The translations under genes and the position numbers were made by a program. The notes under the pieces were generated by a model. The model had not been told where the DNA came from and searched no databases. It saw only the letters and a list, made by a program, of their open reading frames with translations. This document shows positions 12,467-27,441 of a DNA stretch of 64,000 bases, one piece after another. Numbering within the stretch: position 1 is the first letter of the stretch; each line of letters starts with the position of its first letter. Origin of the DNA: Epiperipatus broadwayi (taxonomy: Eukaryota > Onychophora > Udeonychophora > Euonychophora > Peripatidae); assembly GCA_028023455.1 (NCBI GenBank), contig JAQFVV010012511.1, positions 2,356,165-2,420,164 of the forward strand, written 5' to 3'.

Positions 12467-13386
12467 CTAAAATTTAATGATAAAATACAAAGCTGTTATA
12501 ATATAATCTGGTCACAGCAGACTTATCACAGCATTACATGAAGGTACATCAAATTACCCCAAAATAAATTGTATAACTCTTTTAATTAATAAATATTCTC
12601 ATTAATGATGGTATCTTAAAACTACACTCAGATTCTTAATTTATGATTTTTATTTACTTGTGACTCAATGGCCGACCAGGGACAAGATGGTATGATCTAT
12701 AAAACTGCTAAAAATTACTCTTCCAGAATTAAATATATACATGGTGAATACAGGCCATTTAACAAGACAGTAATAATTATAATCAGCCTCATAATATGAT
12801 TGGCTGTAGCTCAGATATAGTCAGAGTTTTATTAGAGAAATGGTATGTAGGGTATATACTTTGCAATAGGAAGTAAGCAACATGAACTTTAGGTTCTTCG
12901 TTCATTAATTTAAATTTTTAATTAAATCAATAGCAATGAGACTCTTATTGTAATAGGTAAAGCATCAGTTATAATATTAGAAAATAGGTTCAATCATTAT
13001 ACTGGCTAGCAAATTTATTTATTAATTTAAGTCCTAATATCAAAAACATCAATAGAAGAAACAGATTCTGGATTATATTCCAGAATTAACAAAGCAAAGC
13101 AAAGGTGATGTAGAAGGTAAATGGGATTTTATTGTATCTTGTACATCATAAATTACCCAGGAACAAAAGCACTAAAATATTCTCTTAAATGTTTCAAAAA
13201 ACCTTGCATGCATTATCAGGGACAATATGTGCTCTAATATTTATGGTCTATTTAATACATTGGATTTTCTGGTTTTATGTATAACAAATAGCTATGGCAT
13301 AGTTAGGTTTAATTATAAAATTAACATTTATTTATGATTCGATCAATATTAAATAAATAATAGGTCAATACAATGTTCATAAAATT
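12467..13386. other. Non-genic DNA
   Basis: No gene recognised. The segment 12667-12706 (ATGGCCGACCAGGGACAAGA) resembles 14611-14650 (ATGACCGACCATAGAGGAGA) in direct orientation, which could be the trace of a long terminal repeat pair or another duplication. Confidence 0.3.
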
Positions 13387-13508
13387 AAATAAATAAAAGA
13401 CCATCACATGTACTCATTTCTATACATTGATGATGTACATTAATTAGATAAATAAATAAATTAAAAAACCATCACATGTATTTGTTTTTTCATGTGGATA
13501 ATGTACAT
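13387..13508. repeat. Imperfect tandem duplication (68-bp period)
   Basis: Two units share AATAAATAAA, ACCATCACATGTA and ATGTACAT, with CCATCACATG at 13401 and again at 13469. Confidence 0.7.
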
Positions 13509-13652
13509 GGATTCTAAGATATACACAATATAAGATTTTCTTACAAATGGATTTGATTTCAGCCTTTATAGGGAAGAGGATTGATTCAAACACCTAATCA
13601 ATAGCACATCCAATATATCAAAACCAGAATGAATGCGTCTATACTCCAGATT

Positions 13653-15452
<1,800 letters not shown>

Positions 15453-15599
15453 CACATATATAGCACAACTATATGTGTTAAGTCATGAAAGTAGAACTTA
15501 TATCCAAGGTTAATACAACATTTAATTTCGCACATATATAGCACAACAATATGTGTTAAAGTTATGAAAGTAAAATTTTATATCCAAGGTTAGTATAGT
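15453..15599. repeat. Imperfect tandem duplication (78-bp period)
   Basis: CACATATATAGCACAAC, ATATGTGTTAA, ATGAAAGTA and TATATCCAAGGTTA recur in order in units starting at 15453 and 15531. Confidence 0.8.
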
Positions 15600-15879
15600 T
15601 TGTAAGCAGTAAAGAATATAACCAAATAGATTGACCTATAAAGCTGTTATTCCTGTTGCCGCAGTTAATAACACCAGTACATTTCAATTATAGACATTTT
15701 GGAAGATTATCAGCAGCTAGACTTTTTTTTTACATATATGCTGTTTTTGTACCTCTTAATAATAATAATAAAAATCTCTGAAAGTTCTATTTTTCTTCTT
15801 AGCCAATCAGATTTCCTTTCATTTACATATTTCTTTTAAAACATGAATTTTTCTACAGTACAGACTTTTTCATACCTGC

Positions 15880-15985
15880 ACTTCTATATGTAATATATAG
15901 GAGGTTTGAAATTAGACTTACACATGACCCTCAACCATCCATGCTATCTCATACCATTGATACACTTGATCACACACATATTTTT
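15880..15985 (-). mobile_element. Hammerhead repeat, 3'-end fragment B
   Basis: On the minus strand this matches the part of the hammerhead repeat downstream of the ribozyme: GTGTATCAATGGTATGAGAT, then ATGGATGG, then the AAGTCTAATTTCAAAC tail. The ribozyme itself is missing. It resembles copies A and G more than C, E and F. Confidence 0.65.
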
Positions 15986-17817
15986 TTAAAAAAACGAAAG
16001 AGAAAAAAAAAGTGTTTATCTTATTGATTCTATCAACTAATTCAAGAGAAATTAAATACATCTTTTACTTAAACCAAAATTATTATTTTTTTAGGATTAG
16101 TTAAAGAGAAAATTTAATAATTACTATTATTTGTATAGTATTAAATTTGATGTAATATACTCTTGGTTTTTGCAGGTTAAGCACAGCTTATCTAATTCAG
16201 TGGTTCGAAAAAGAGTAAAATTAATATATGATAAAAAATACAATAATCAAATCAAAATCATAATCTCATCATTGAATTAATTTGAATAAAAGTATCAAGT
16301 AGATAGAAAGTGCTAGCTATGATAATCATGTCATCTAGAAGAAGATAGAGAATTTTTAAATCAGTTCCACCAAGCTTATATTTTGTACCAAAATATAAGA
16401 TTACAATATATATATATTAATACAATATGTAAGATAAAGAAATGAAATAGTTTTTAAATAACTCATTTCGGACAAAGGAACAACAAATAAAATCACTTGT
16501 CAATAGCTGATTAATGAAGGCTTGAGTTGTTATCAACTTTGTTTTCTCTTCTAGATAAAAAAAGAACTAGAAAGTTTGATTACCATTATTTTATGAATAA
16601 CTATACTGATATAGTCCTGATGCATAAAAAAAATCTAAACTTGATTAGAATCTGAAAAAAAATCATGTTTTTCTCTTCTAGATTATGGACATTGCAAGCA
16701 GATATGCTATCAATGCCCCATGATTCTACCTATAGAATGCATTAATTAAATTGTAAAAATAAATTAATTAATTATTTAAAAGTATATATGTAATATGCAT
16801 AATAATTTATTACAAATCATATATACATTATGTTAAGCCTTGAATCAACAGACTTAATACTTGAACAATCTCATGGTAAAATACTTAGTGTATTCATCTC
16901 CCATATTAATGGCTTGTTGTTCAAATTCAAATAAAACTTTAAAGTTGAGAATTTTTTATAACTATCTAGCTAGTCACCAATATTCTTTCATAATTAATTA
17001 TAGTTATTTTTATATTAAAAATAGTGTTTCTAAATTGATTAAAATTGCTTAGATGAATGTAAATTCACTAACCTACAAACAAAGGTATATTTGCAGCATG
17101 GTACAGCCCTCATCTTTAATGAGAAAATAACATGATTTATATCTATTTTATTTTATATTTAGCTCATTATAATTATATCTGTCTATTTACATTTATAAAA
17201 TTTATACAAATTTTACAAATGTTTTTGCCATTAGAGAATAGTGCTAGGATGTCAAGAACTAAACAGATCTGTATTAAAACTTAATCTATCACTTTGGCGT
17301 TTAAAGATCAAATGACTTCCAAGCAACTAACTTTTTAATTCTATTTTATTATCCTATAAGTGGAGAAAAAATAAATTATTATATTTGATAAAATAATTGA
17401 ATATTATAAAAACATACTAATTGAACAAGGTTAAAAATGACTTACATATAATAGTCTGCCCTATTATATCAGAATATTTATAGATGATAAAATAAAGAAT
17501 ATGATCTGAAAATACTAATAGTATTATAGTGCATATTCCTATCATGCTTATGACAAGGACTTTAATAAGCAACTTTAATAAACATTTTGAAAATTTTCAG
17601 ATAACTGATCATTTCTAATCATGACGATAATTTTTATTAGATTAGTCCCCTTGCATACAACCATTCAATTATTAGCTAGAGAATGGACAACCATCTATTT
17701 TTTTAGATAGAGAATAAAACAATATAAGAAAGCAATAAAGTTTTTCTGTGAAAAAAAAAAAGTATTTTTAATCATGAATTATTTAAATGCTTCATTAATT
17801 TAAGAGTGAATATATTG
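15986..17817. other. Non-genic A+T-rich DNA
   Basis: Nothing recognised. A frame at 16861-17052 is A+T-biased and matches no family I know. Confidence 0.4.
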
Positions 17818-17841
17818 TAACGGGCACACACCCGTTACATT
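17818..17841. repeat. Perfect GC-rich hairpin
   Basis: TGTAACGGG (9 bp) pairs exactly with CCCGTTACA around the loop CACACA. It stands out in A+T-rich DNA. It could be two transposon ends joined head to head, since TGTAACGGG looks like a TIR start, but there is no other support. Confidence 0.7.
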
Positions 17842-18892
17842 ATTTATTTTAAGAATTGGACGTGAAATTAAAATATAAAGTTCGCAAATAAAAATTTGTT
17901 TTTAAAAAAAAATTGAAATTTAAAATTCATCTAAACTTTATAATATATATAAAATCGCACAGATAAATAATTATTAAACGAAAACTTTATTAAGAAGAAA
18001 AAAAAGTATTTTAAAACTAAATTTTCAGTAAAGATTTAAAGATAAAAATATATCTAAGTTTATACAAAAAAATTAATTAATGTTATTGAAAAATGGAAAT
18101 GATTATTTTAATTAGTCCAAGTGAACTAGCCCTTGAGCATTTCATAATATGTAATCAATGGTCAGATAGGAGAAAACAATAGAAACTAATAGCAAATAAA
18201 AAGAAATCCCTCAGGAATCGGACCTCAACAAAAGGGACATCATCATCATGATGTAATGTTGAGTTAATCCACAAAATTAATATAAAAGGAAAGGTTTGGA
18301 AATAAAAATTAATTATTATTAGTGAGTGAAGAAAGAGCTGGGAGATGTGATAGAGAGGGGCTATATGTGTTAGTGTGTGGAGAGTTGAAGAAGAAGGGAT
18401 TGAAAGACGCACTTTCAATTCCTTCAGTTTTGCTATAAAAAAAAGAAAAAGGACCAATCATTTTTTACATTGAGGACCATCTAAAGTAAAATACCTCTGG
18501 ATGAATCAATAAAATGGCCAACAGCATACCGGTCTCTCCAGGACATCAGGACAATTAATACTGAAACCCAAATGGCAACGGTTTAAAGATGAACTTTTCT
18601 AAACGTAAGAAATATATAACTAATGAACATTTTCTAAACAATAAGAACTTTAATTCTAAAACTTGTTCTTTATTAAATTATTGCAATAGAAATTCCTATC
18701 TGACCAAGCTTAATCAGTTAGTAATAATTGTGTTATTGAATGTTATTTTTTTTTTTTTGTAAATCATTTCCATCAATTTATTTTTTTCGTTCTTTTAAGT
18801 TTTATGAGCGTATTTTTTTTTTGTTGTTAAACAATTTTTAAATAAATGTTAAATTAAAGTTGGGTGTGGATAGCTATATAGATTCGTTAGGT
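17842..18892. other. Non-genic A+T-rich DNA
   Basis: The plus strand from 18320 to 18420 is purine-rich and gives an antisense frame at 18155-18457 with no recognisable content. Confidence 0.35.
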
Positions 18893-19160
18893 TTATGTTA
18901 GTTTAAGGGATTTTAATTTCAGGCTATTTGTTTCATAGTTAGAACGATGCTTGTGGAGGGATATATGGGTGTTTATATCAATGTAATGTGAAGCATGTTT
19001 AGCATACAGGGCAATGTGCCCAACTGAATGCCTGACCTCAAAGAGGCAGGCATATCGTTGCAATGTTTGCAGATGTATTTCCTGCACCATTGACCCCTTC
19101 TAGCTCTGGGGGGAATATAAGTCAGCAGAAGACCACTCTCTCCCATACGTAGCACTCTTT
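18893..19160 (-). other. G+C-richer island with open minus-strand frames
   Basis: Two overlapping minus-strand frames (18893-19090 and 18973-19155) lie in sequence richer in G+C than the flanks, with Cys/His clusters such as KYICKHCND and ARRGQWCRK. I do not recognise a family. It is possibly a transposon coding remnant. Confidence 0.25.
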
Positions 19161-19940
19161 AATTAATTTATATACATGATTCTTTTACCAAACAGATGCC
19201 CATTCCAGTACTAGTGAAAATCATGTCCTTCAAATAATATCACGTGGTCATATGCACATTCCTGTCAGTGTGATTTTATGCTAGCACCTTCATATTGCAT
19301 TGATTGTGTCTATATATCTGGAAGCAGGCGTTGGTTTGGCTGCAAACCTTTAGTCTGAGATTGAATGATTTGTTTTGAAAAGTTATTAACTGTGAACTCT
19401 ATGTAGCTATCTATACCCAACATGCTAAAGTAAAATATTATTAAAATGTCCATCTGTGCGAACTTAAAAATCAAAGTTTAAATTGTAAATTAATTTTAAA
19501 GTAAAGTTCTAATATCTTATAAAAGGAAATTTTTAAAGTAAAAGTGATTCTAAAATGCTAAATTTTATATATATGTACATAAATAAATGTTTGTGTGTTA
19601 ATTACTGGTAGTGGCTTATTTTATTTATATATATATCTAAAATATTTTCTGATAAGAAACCATATTTTATAAATCTCTGCGTCTCACTGAGCTAGCGGTC
19701 GGAATAATAATATATGTAAAATAAGATCTTAACAGTGCATATCTGCCTAGTATATAAATTTTCTAGGTTCAAATGCCTAGATGGCGCCCTTGTAGTGCAG
19801 ATATGGTAAGCCTGCTAGCTTCAATCATCTCCCCGTTATAATATGTTTTGAATTCATCTATATATACAAGTGATTATTTAAATGCAAGTGTATATACTTT
19901 AAACTAGATGTAATTAAAGGGTATTTATTTATTGTATAGA
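19161..19940. other. Non-genic A+T-rich DNA
   Basis: The stretch 19765-19835 is less A+T-rich and contains GGTTCAAAT, which resembles a tRNA B-box, but I cannot build a tRNA-like fold. Confidence 0.3.
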
Positions 19941-19987
19941 ATGGAGCAGATGACTAAAGGGATCTTGAAAAACTGGGTTCAAATCCC
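19941..19987 (+). other. Possible tRNA-derived SINE piece
   Basis: GGGTTCAAATCCC (19975-19987) fits the tRNA B-box consensus exactly and is preceded by TGGAGCAGATGACTAAAGGG, a loose A-box. The distance between the boxes is shorter than in a tRNA. Pol III promoter identity is inferred. Confidence 0.35.
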
Positions 19988-21599
19988 TTTTAATTACAAT
20001 TGATTATTGTAAATAGTAACATTATATTGATGACGTTTTATCTGAATCTCATCAGTCATTTTTGGAATAGTAGAATTTATTCAAAGATATTACAAAAATG
20101 TCAGTAAATTAGATCTTTTTTAATTTTAATTTAAAATAATATAAATATCTGATTGTAATGACTGAGCCATTTTATTCAATAGAATCCAAAAACAAGTAAA
20201 GAGGGGGTAACAATAAATGGTAAGATGAGTTTGAATTTAATAGCTTTTAGATATAAATATTTTACACATAAATTATTTAAACAGAAGGTGTTTCTTCTCG
20301 CAATAAAAATCTAGCAATTGGTCCAGAAAGGAGAGAGAGAGAGAAAAGTAATGGAGGATAATAAACTGGAATTTAAAGTTAATGGCATTTTTGTTCAATA
20401 TGCTTTATGAAATGAAATTTAAAATGCTATTAGCTTCAAATTTCAGTTTATCATTCTCTACTACTTTTCACTTTTGCTTTTGAATCAATGCTTGGTTTTA
20501 TTGGCAAAAAAAAAGTTCTCTGTTCAATAATTTACATAAGATACATTGATCAAAAAGCTATTATATTTTAAAAAAGGCTTATTATTTATCATTACTCTAC
20601 ACATAATTCCTTGTGCTTGAGTTTTATTGACAAAATATCTCAGTCAGAAGTCTGACACATTTAAAATCAAATATTTAAAACATATTTAAATTAAAATAAA
20701 GTTTTTTAATTTATGGGTATTTCTGCAATACCTCTGATTGATTTTGCCATCAGAAAAATGACTGGTGTTTGATATGCTAATAGAATGTGAATATTTACAA
20801 CAATCAGATGTAGATTAATCAGTAATGTCTTAACATGTATAAAAACTATTCTCTTTAATATATATATATATATTATAGTAATTTGACTTTTTATATTTTT
20901 ATTTATATTTTTGAAGGGTATATAATAAAATGTAAATTTTAATTTATATATATAGAGAGACAGGTAAAACAAACTTTAAATAGTCCTTCATTGCAGGGAC
21001 AAAACCTTTTTAGCAGTACCTCTCTTAACATTTCAAAATGGTAAAATGAAGTGTATTAAAAATCTTTCCAATTATTGAGTGATGAGAACTTGGATAGATC
21101 TCTACTCTTGTTTTATCCTCTAGATAAGCATAACTAGATGCATATTGCTTCAAATATAAGATGCCCCCAAATTTAAAACAGTACAATTTTAAGGTCCGAA
21201 AATTGGGGGAAAAAAATTTCATCGATTTTATTAAAAAATACGAAACATTTTTGTTTAATTAAATAGGAACTAATATAAATACAATAAGCTCATCTAATTT
21301 ACAGCAAATCTTCTTTAGATATACTTTCATTTGTTACATCATCACTTTCAGAACTATAATTCTTATCTTCATCATTTCATCAGGGTGCATCATCTTCAGG
21401 TAAGTTAAATCATTAACAATACAACATTTTAAGAAAGATTGCTTTGAGATTTTCTTCAGATATATTTCCCCAAGACTGCAAAACCCACTCAAAATTGTAT
21501 ATATATAAATATGTATATTGTGTGCATTACAAAGTTTTTTTTTTGGTGTAAATATAGTAACTTTTTTTTTTCAAAGAAAAAAAAAGATTCTAAAATACA
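19988..21599. other. Non-genic A+T-rich DNA
   Basis: Open frames at 20706-20972 and 21025-21222 on the minus strand have A+T-driven composition and no similarity that I recognise. Confidence 0.35.
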
Positions 21600-22488
21600 G
21601 TATTGACATTTAATGTTACTGGTAAATCTTTTTTCTTTTGATTAAAACTTTTTTTAAAATGCAAATTAATAATTTTTCAGATTATTAAAGTAAAAAAAAA
21701 AGATTTTTAAAATAAATTTCTTTTTATAATTGGCCAAAATTATCTACAGTGGCCAATGTAAAATATATTTTTGTCATCCAATTACAAATTGCAGCCATAT
21801 GTCATTGATTTTTTTTTTCAATTTGTTTTCATATGAAAATAAATTTTTTATTAAAATCTGAATCATTCTTTTAAAATAATTAATATTTTTATTAATATTT
21901 TCTGGAAAAAAATATATAAATGTGTAAAAAAATATTCTAAAACATACGTTTCACTTTGAAAGTCAAAACAAAAATATCAGAACTATTAAAATCATTGACA
22001 GGTGCTCTTTTGTATAGAGAACAAGAAATAATTAGTCAGAGCCATGGCAAGTTCTTATCTCATTGATGTATTGATTTATTAGTTGTAAAAAAAAATCTAA
22101 AAATTATTCAGTACAGCTTTCTTGATAAAGTAATGATAAAATCAGCAAAATAATAAAAAAATATTCTAAAACATACATTTTCACTTTGAAAATCAAAATG
22201 ATGATATCAGAACTGTCAAAATCATTATCAGGCAGTTTCTTGTATAGAGAACAAGAAACAACTAATCAGAGCAAAATCAGATTCTTATCTCATTGTTGTA
22301 TTGATTTATTAGTTATAAAAAATTCTAAAGGTTATTTAATATAGTTTTCTCAATAAAATAACAGTAAAATTGGCAAAATAACATCAAAATTAGTGATTTG
22401 AGAGAGAGTTAAAAATTATTTACAAAATTAACTCAAAAAATATTGACATTTAATGTTAAATCTTTTTTCTTTTGATTAAAACAGATTT
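21600..22488. repeat. Nested duplications: 229-bp tandem pair inside 50-bp direct repeats
   Basis: Unit 1 (about 21931-22159) and unit 2 (about 22160-22388) are diverged tandem copies that share AATATTCTAAAACATAC, TATAGAGAACAAGAAA, TTCTTATCTCATTG and TGTATTGATTTATTAGTT. They are enclosed by a direct repeat at 21600-21650 and 22438-22488 containing TATTGACATTTAATGTTA and CTTTTTTCTTTTGATTAAAA. No coding content is visible. Confidence 0.8.
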
Positions 22489-24100
22489 AACATGCTATTC
22501 TACACAGGAATATCAATGATTGTGTTCATAATATGTGCATATATAATGTAAAGCAAGATCCTCAGAAATGAGATGTTAAAAATATTAGGTTTAAATTTAA
22601 GACACAATCTTTTATGGGTTCAAAATTTGGGAGGGAATGCTTCTTATATTTGAAATAATATATTTATTTAATTAACAGTATTGGGTAGTTTACTGTGATA
22701 TATGGTCTGGGTTAGTTGAAAAGAAATTATTTGTCTGATTAAATTTACAATTTTTATCCATCCTAATTTCAAATCCTATGTTATGAGCCTAGAATTAAAA
22801 TAGTGAATTTCTGTTAATGTCTTTTTCTAATACAATAAACTGAAAATGAGATAAACTAAATTATATTGATTTAGGAAATTTTTCATTCCAACTGTTTATC
22901 AGTTATAATGTTTGAGCTTCACTATACTACTTAAAAGAGGATATGGAGCAGGAGATAAAATTCCACTATGACATTTTCAAATATAATTATGAATTATATA
23001 TATGTTAATACAAAGATTTTTACAGGTTACAGATAGAAATGATATATTTTGTGTTTTTTTATCTATGAATGATTTTAATTATAAATATACTGTTTTGGCT
23101 TGATTACACATGTCATCAATTGAGTAGTGAATAGAATATTATAAAGATAGTTGTAGAGGTACTGTAAACACTGACTTATAACAATGTTAAAATTCCACCA
23201 AAAGAAAAAAACATGTATAAAATTAAAACATAAAATGAAAGACAAAAAATTTTCAGAATAATATGTTTTTTAAAAAATTCTCCCAAATATATACATATAA
23301 TTAACAACCAGGTGAAAGGCAGCATTAAGACTTTAATTCTGAGGATTATGGAATTCTGTTGGTGTATTTGTTATGCATACAAATGTCTTTGTTTTAATCA
23401 TAATAAAAGTTATACCAAATAGTTTATTTAATAATATATGAAATAAACTCATTTTGATTTTTATTTAATTTGTTTTAATACTGTATTTTTTCATTCTCAT
23501 ATTACTCTCCACCTGAAAGTAATTCATTTCTAGGCATCTATTTTTCTTTACAATCATCGCCTCTCTAATTTCACCAGTTTTTATTTGATCAATCTCCTAT
23601 TTATGTCATTTTTATAGTAAAAATATCTAAGGACCTAGAGTTTTTTAATTCTGGAATAAAGATATATTTTTTATCTTAATAATCATGTATCTCCATAATT
23701 TTTAAATTATATACACATGCATATTTAAAATATAAATGTATTAAAACATTTAATACTTATTTATTAATCAACTTATGTTAATAATTTTGGAAAGCTAATT
23801 TGGAATATTTTGTCTAAATTTAAACAATCCTAAAATTGAAACTTTTCCATACTGTTTACTTATGCTAAGCTAATACATTTGATGCAATTAATACAAAATT
23901 ATCATCATATTAAAATATTACAATCTATTGTAAAAAAAAATAATGTGGTATAATTTCCATGTGAATTAGAAATGTGTTAGGCTATAATAATCCCATAAAC
24001 CACTTTATATTCTAGAATCTAATAATAGCTTTTTATGTCTTGAGTTTAATAAGAAATAAAAAATAATTGTCTTTATTTATTATCTAAGTTATTATTACTG
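22489..24100. other. Non-genic A+T-rich DNA
   Basis: Nothing recognised. Confidence 0.4.
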
Positions 24101-24652
24101 TCTGGATTTAAATCTTCATATCAACTTGAATTAGAAATAAAGGAGAACTTCTTTTTATTTCTAACTGAACTCAATATAAAAAAAATCTATTATTGTATTA
24201 CTAGAGTAAAGCCTTGGGTGTATCAGTGGTGATTGATAGTTTCCCTAGCGACATTACTGCCAAATATATTTCTAATTTCATTACATTGAAATGATTCCAC
24301 AATTTATTTACATCATAATAAATCCATGAAATATATAACCATTCATTCACAACTTTTTGGGAAAGATGAATTATTATTTACTTGTGCCATTGTGCTTGTA
24401 AAGATATCTGTCTGGATTTTAATCCTTATAACAATTTTCATTAGAAACAAAAGATATCTTTTATTTCTAATTAAACTCAAGACAAAAAAATTACTGTTGA
24501 ATGCTAGTGTAAAATATAGTTTATCTTTAATATTAATAATGATGATTGATGGTTTCCCAAGCAATGTCACTGCTAAACAGATTTCTAACTTATTTACATG
24601 GATATTATCCCACAATTTACTTTGTTTACATCATTATAAATCCATGAAAATA
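24101..24652. repeat. Diverged direct duplication (310-bp period)
   Basis: 24101-24333 and 24411-24652 share TCTGGATTT, TTTTATTTCTAA, ATGATTGATGGTTTCC (GTGATTGATAGTTTCC in unit 1), AATTTACTTTGTTTACATCA (AATTTATTTACATCA in unit 1) and AAATCCATGAAA in order. The short open frames here are not conserved between the units, so they are probably not coding. Confidence 0.8.
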
Positions 24653-25710
24653 TTTAATCTAACATTATAAATTATTATGTGTCTAAATAACATTAGTAGA
24701 ACAGTAAATTCTTAATCCATCATTTTTTTAGTCATTAGAAAAAATAAATGTAGATAAATAAAAATGTTGGAATGGAAGTCTATTAAAAATTATAGATAAA
24801 AACAATTTAACAATTATTCAATAAAATATTCTACAAATAAAATACAACTTAACCTATTAGAATTGAGTATAACTCAGATATTTTAGTTCAAAACATTTCA
24901 TATGCACATGTTTAAAATTGCAGTTAATATTAATTATAATAAAGACTTTAAAAAATCTTATCTAATCATTAATTTATGATAGAAATAATTTATTGTAATT
25001 GTTTTAATTTTAAAAAAATTAAATTGACATTTATTTGCATTACACAAAGTTTAAATTTCAATTGATCTTTCACTTCGTAATGCATTTTTTAAAGACTTTT
25101 CAAAGAATAGAAAATTTGCAGACAAATAAAAAAATCTCTTTTTAAAGAATGAGTAGCAAAATAAAAAACAATTAGGCCAAAGTAATCATTTCTAATTTGA
25201 AAAATAGTTATCTTTGAATTATTTTAATAAAAATATCAAAAATATTATATTAGAATTATAATTTGTCAATGATAGATGGAAAAAAAATGACAGAAAAATG
25301 ATAAAATAAATATTTCGATAATAATTATTTTAGAACCAAAGAAAACAGATGATAGATATAGAAAAATAATATATTCATATTCAGTGGATTTAGAGTTCAT
25401 TGTATTATAAAATATTGTATAAGAATTTTAAACAATTTAATATTAACAGATTATAAAAAGATAAAAGTTTTTAAATACATAACCTACTATAGAGTAATGG
25501 TTTCTCTACAGCCTCTTACAGAAAAATAGTGAAGCAGAAGGAAATGCCAGAACTTTCCAATTTTTTTGTTCAGAGTTTGAGCAGCTCTTCTTTTTTTTTT
25601 ACTCTCTAATTAAAACTATATGGATATCCATTTACAAATTAGTATTAGATGTTTATCTGAGTTGATTGTGGACCAGTTATCTAAAAGTCTAATATTCTTG
25701 AAAAACAAAT
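24653..25710. other. Non-genic A+T-rich DNA
   Basis: Nothing recognised. Confidence 0.4.
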
Positions 25711-25770
25711 CCTCTTTAGTGGGAGTCAAACCCAGGTCATAAACACAGCAAGTTAATACACTGCTACTCA
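25711..25770 (-). other. tRNA-like remnant (possible SINE head)
   Basis: On the minus strand TAGCAGTGTATTAACTTGC resembles a tRNA D-arm/A-box and GGGTTTGACTCCC fits a B-box, about 30 nt apart as in a tRNA. The stems are too decayed to name the parent tRNA. Confidence 0.4.
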
Positions 25771-27371
25771 TTTATTATTTACATTTAAAAAAACATTATT
25801 AATACCTCATTAAAGTAAAAAATATAAAATTACAAATATTATTTATGATATGAAATAAATATTTTTAACACTAGCTAGTAGTATTCTGAGCACTTTAGTT
25901 CAGAGAGAGCTATTGATCCATAAACTAAAGATTCCTGAATTATTTTTAATTGAGAAAAAAAAGGATGTATGAAGAAAATATCAATATAATCAATTGAATA
26001 ACAGCAGGATTAATTCTATCACTTTTAATATTTAAACAGCAATTAACATTTTAAGCACTTGAAACCTATGATAAAATAAGTATAATATTCACTCTTTTGA
26101 AAAATGTACAAATTTGATAACCAATATAATAAACTCCTTTTTTAATATATACTCACTTAGATATATTTACGTGTTGATAAAAACATATGCAAGCATTGAT
26201 CAATTATTCTTGCTAAGTAACACTTTAAAATTATCGAAAGTTATCATTTCTAATAAGATACATAGTGTAAGCTTTCACACCCATATATATAATATTTTTG
26301 AAAGTGATGAAATTTTTGTGCTCTGTCTGCATTAATTTCAATTAAAGCTCTCACTCATATCATCATTCAGTCACAATTACCTTGCAATTTTCAATTCTAA
26401 TTGGTCAGAATTTTTCCTTCAGGTAAGTGGCCTACAGCCAGGCAAATGGATATATAAATATCTGAAAGCTAAAATGAGGATTAAAAATTGCACAAAAACT
26501 CATCATTCTGTACATGATAAATCTCATATTTTCTTCTCTTCTATAGAATTATGGTGAAAGTGTTTTTGCCTATAATAGAATATTTAAATGCTGTTTTGCC
26601 ATGATATATTATGTAAAGATTAAATTTTTTAAATGTTTCTTTTTTGTTGTTAATTTATTTGATGCTCCTCTATTTGACATTTTTGGTGGCATTTGCAAAT
26701 ATTTCTCTATATAGATAATGAACAAACGGATTAATAAAAAGTGGGTTAGTTATTTAAATAGTAACTATCTGTTTATCTTTACTTTTACCCAGTAATAGGA
26801 AAAAAAATCATTTTTTTTTTTTTAAAATAGCCTTATATGTCATTTTTTAATGACAAATGAATATTTAAGGCTTACTTAAAATCAGAATTTATTGCACTTC
26901 TGCAATGCTGTTTGTAATGTTATTGAACATTTATTAATGGTTGCCACAGATGCGTTTCTAGGCAGATAAACTACAGTTGCTTAACATATGGTACTGTAAT
27001 CAGCTGGAAAAAAAGTATAAAATGCAATATTTTATCCAATTATTTCAAAGTTTATTCTGCTTTGCTAGTTAAGCAGCTGATGCTGAATTTACAAAGGAAA
27101 TATAGATTATTTTATAAAATGTCCAATTACGTAAATTCGCTGCATAATTTATTTGAAACTTTAAAAAATTACATCCAACATCATTTCTTGGTGCTTTTTT
27201 TAAAATTCAGTTAAATTAAAAATTTATTCGTAAAAAATTGTTATCGAAGTGTTGGTTTATTAATAAAAATATATATGTATACACATATTAAAAATTTAAT
27301 GTACATATATATTCAGTATTTATAAATTCTCTGTATACTTTTAGTGCATAATATTACAATCATTCATCTGA
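25771..27371. other. Non-genic A+T-rich DNA
   Basis: Nothing recognised. Confidence 0.4.
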
Positions 27372-27441
27372 AAGTCTGTGCTCATATACTCTATATATTA
27401 CATATATAGACACAGATATAGAATAAGCCTGTGTTTCAGTT
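27372..27441 (+). mobile_element. Hammerhead repeat, 3'-end fragment H
   Basis: Matches the last 70 bases of copies E and F: GAAAGTCTGTGCTCATATAC, CTATATATTACATATATAGA, CACAGATATAGAATAAGCCT and GTGTTTCAGTT. Similarity stops right after CAGTT, the same terminus as in copies E1 and F. Confidence 0.85.

Noticed and set aside
24326-24670. Overlapping frames on both strands in the 24.1-24.65 kb duplication
   Set aside because: The frames are not preserved between the two duplicate units.
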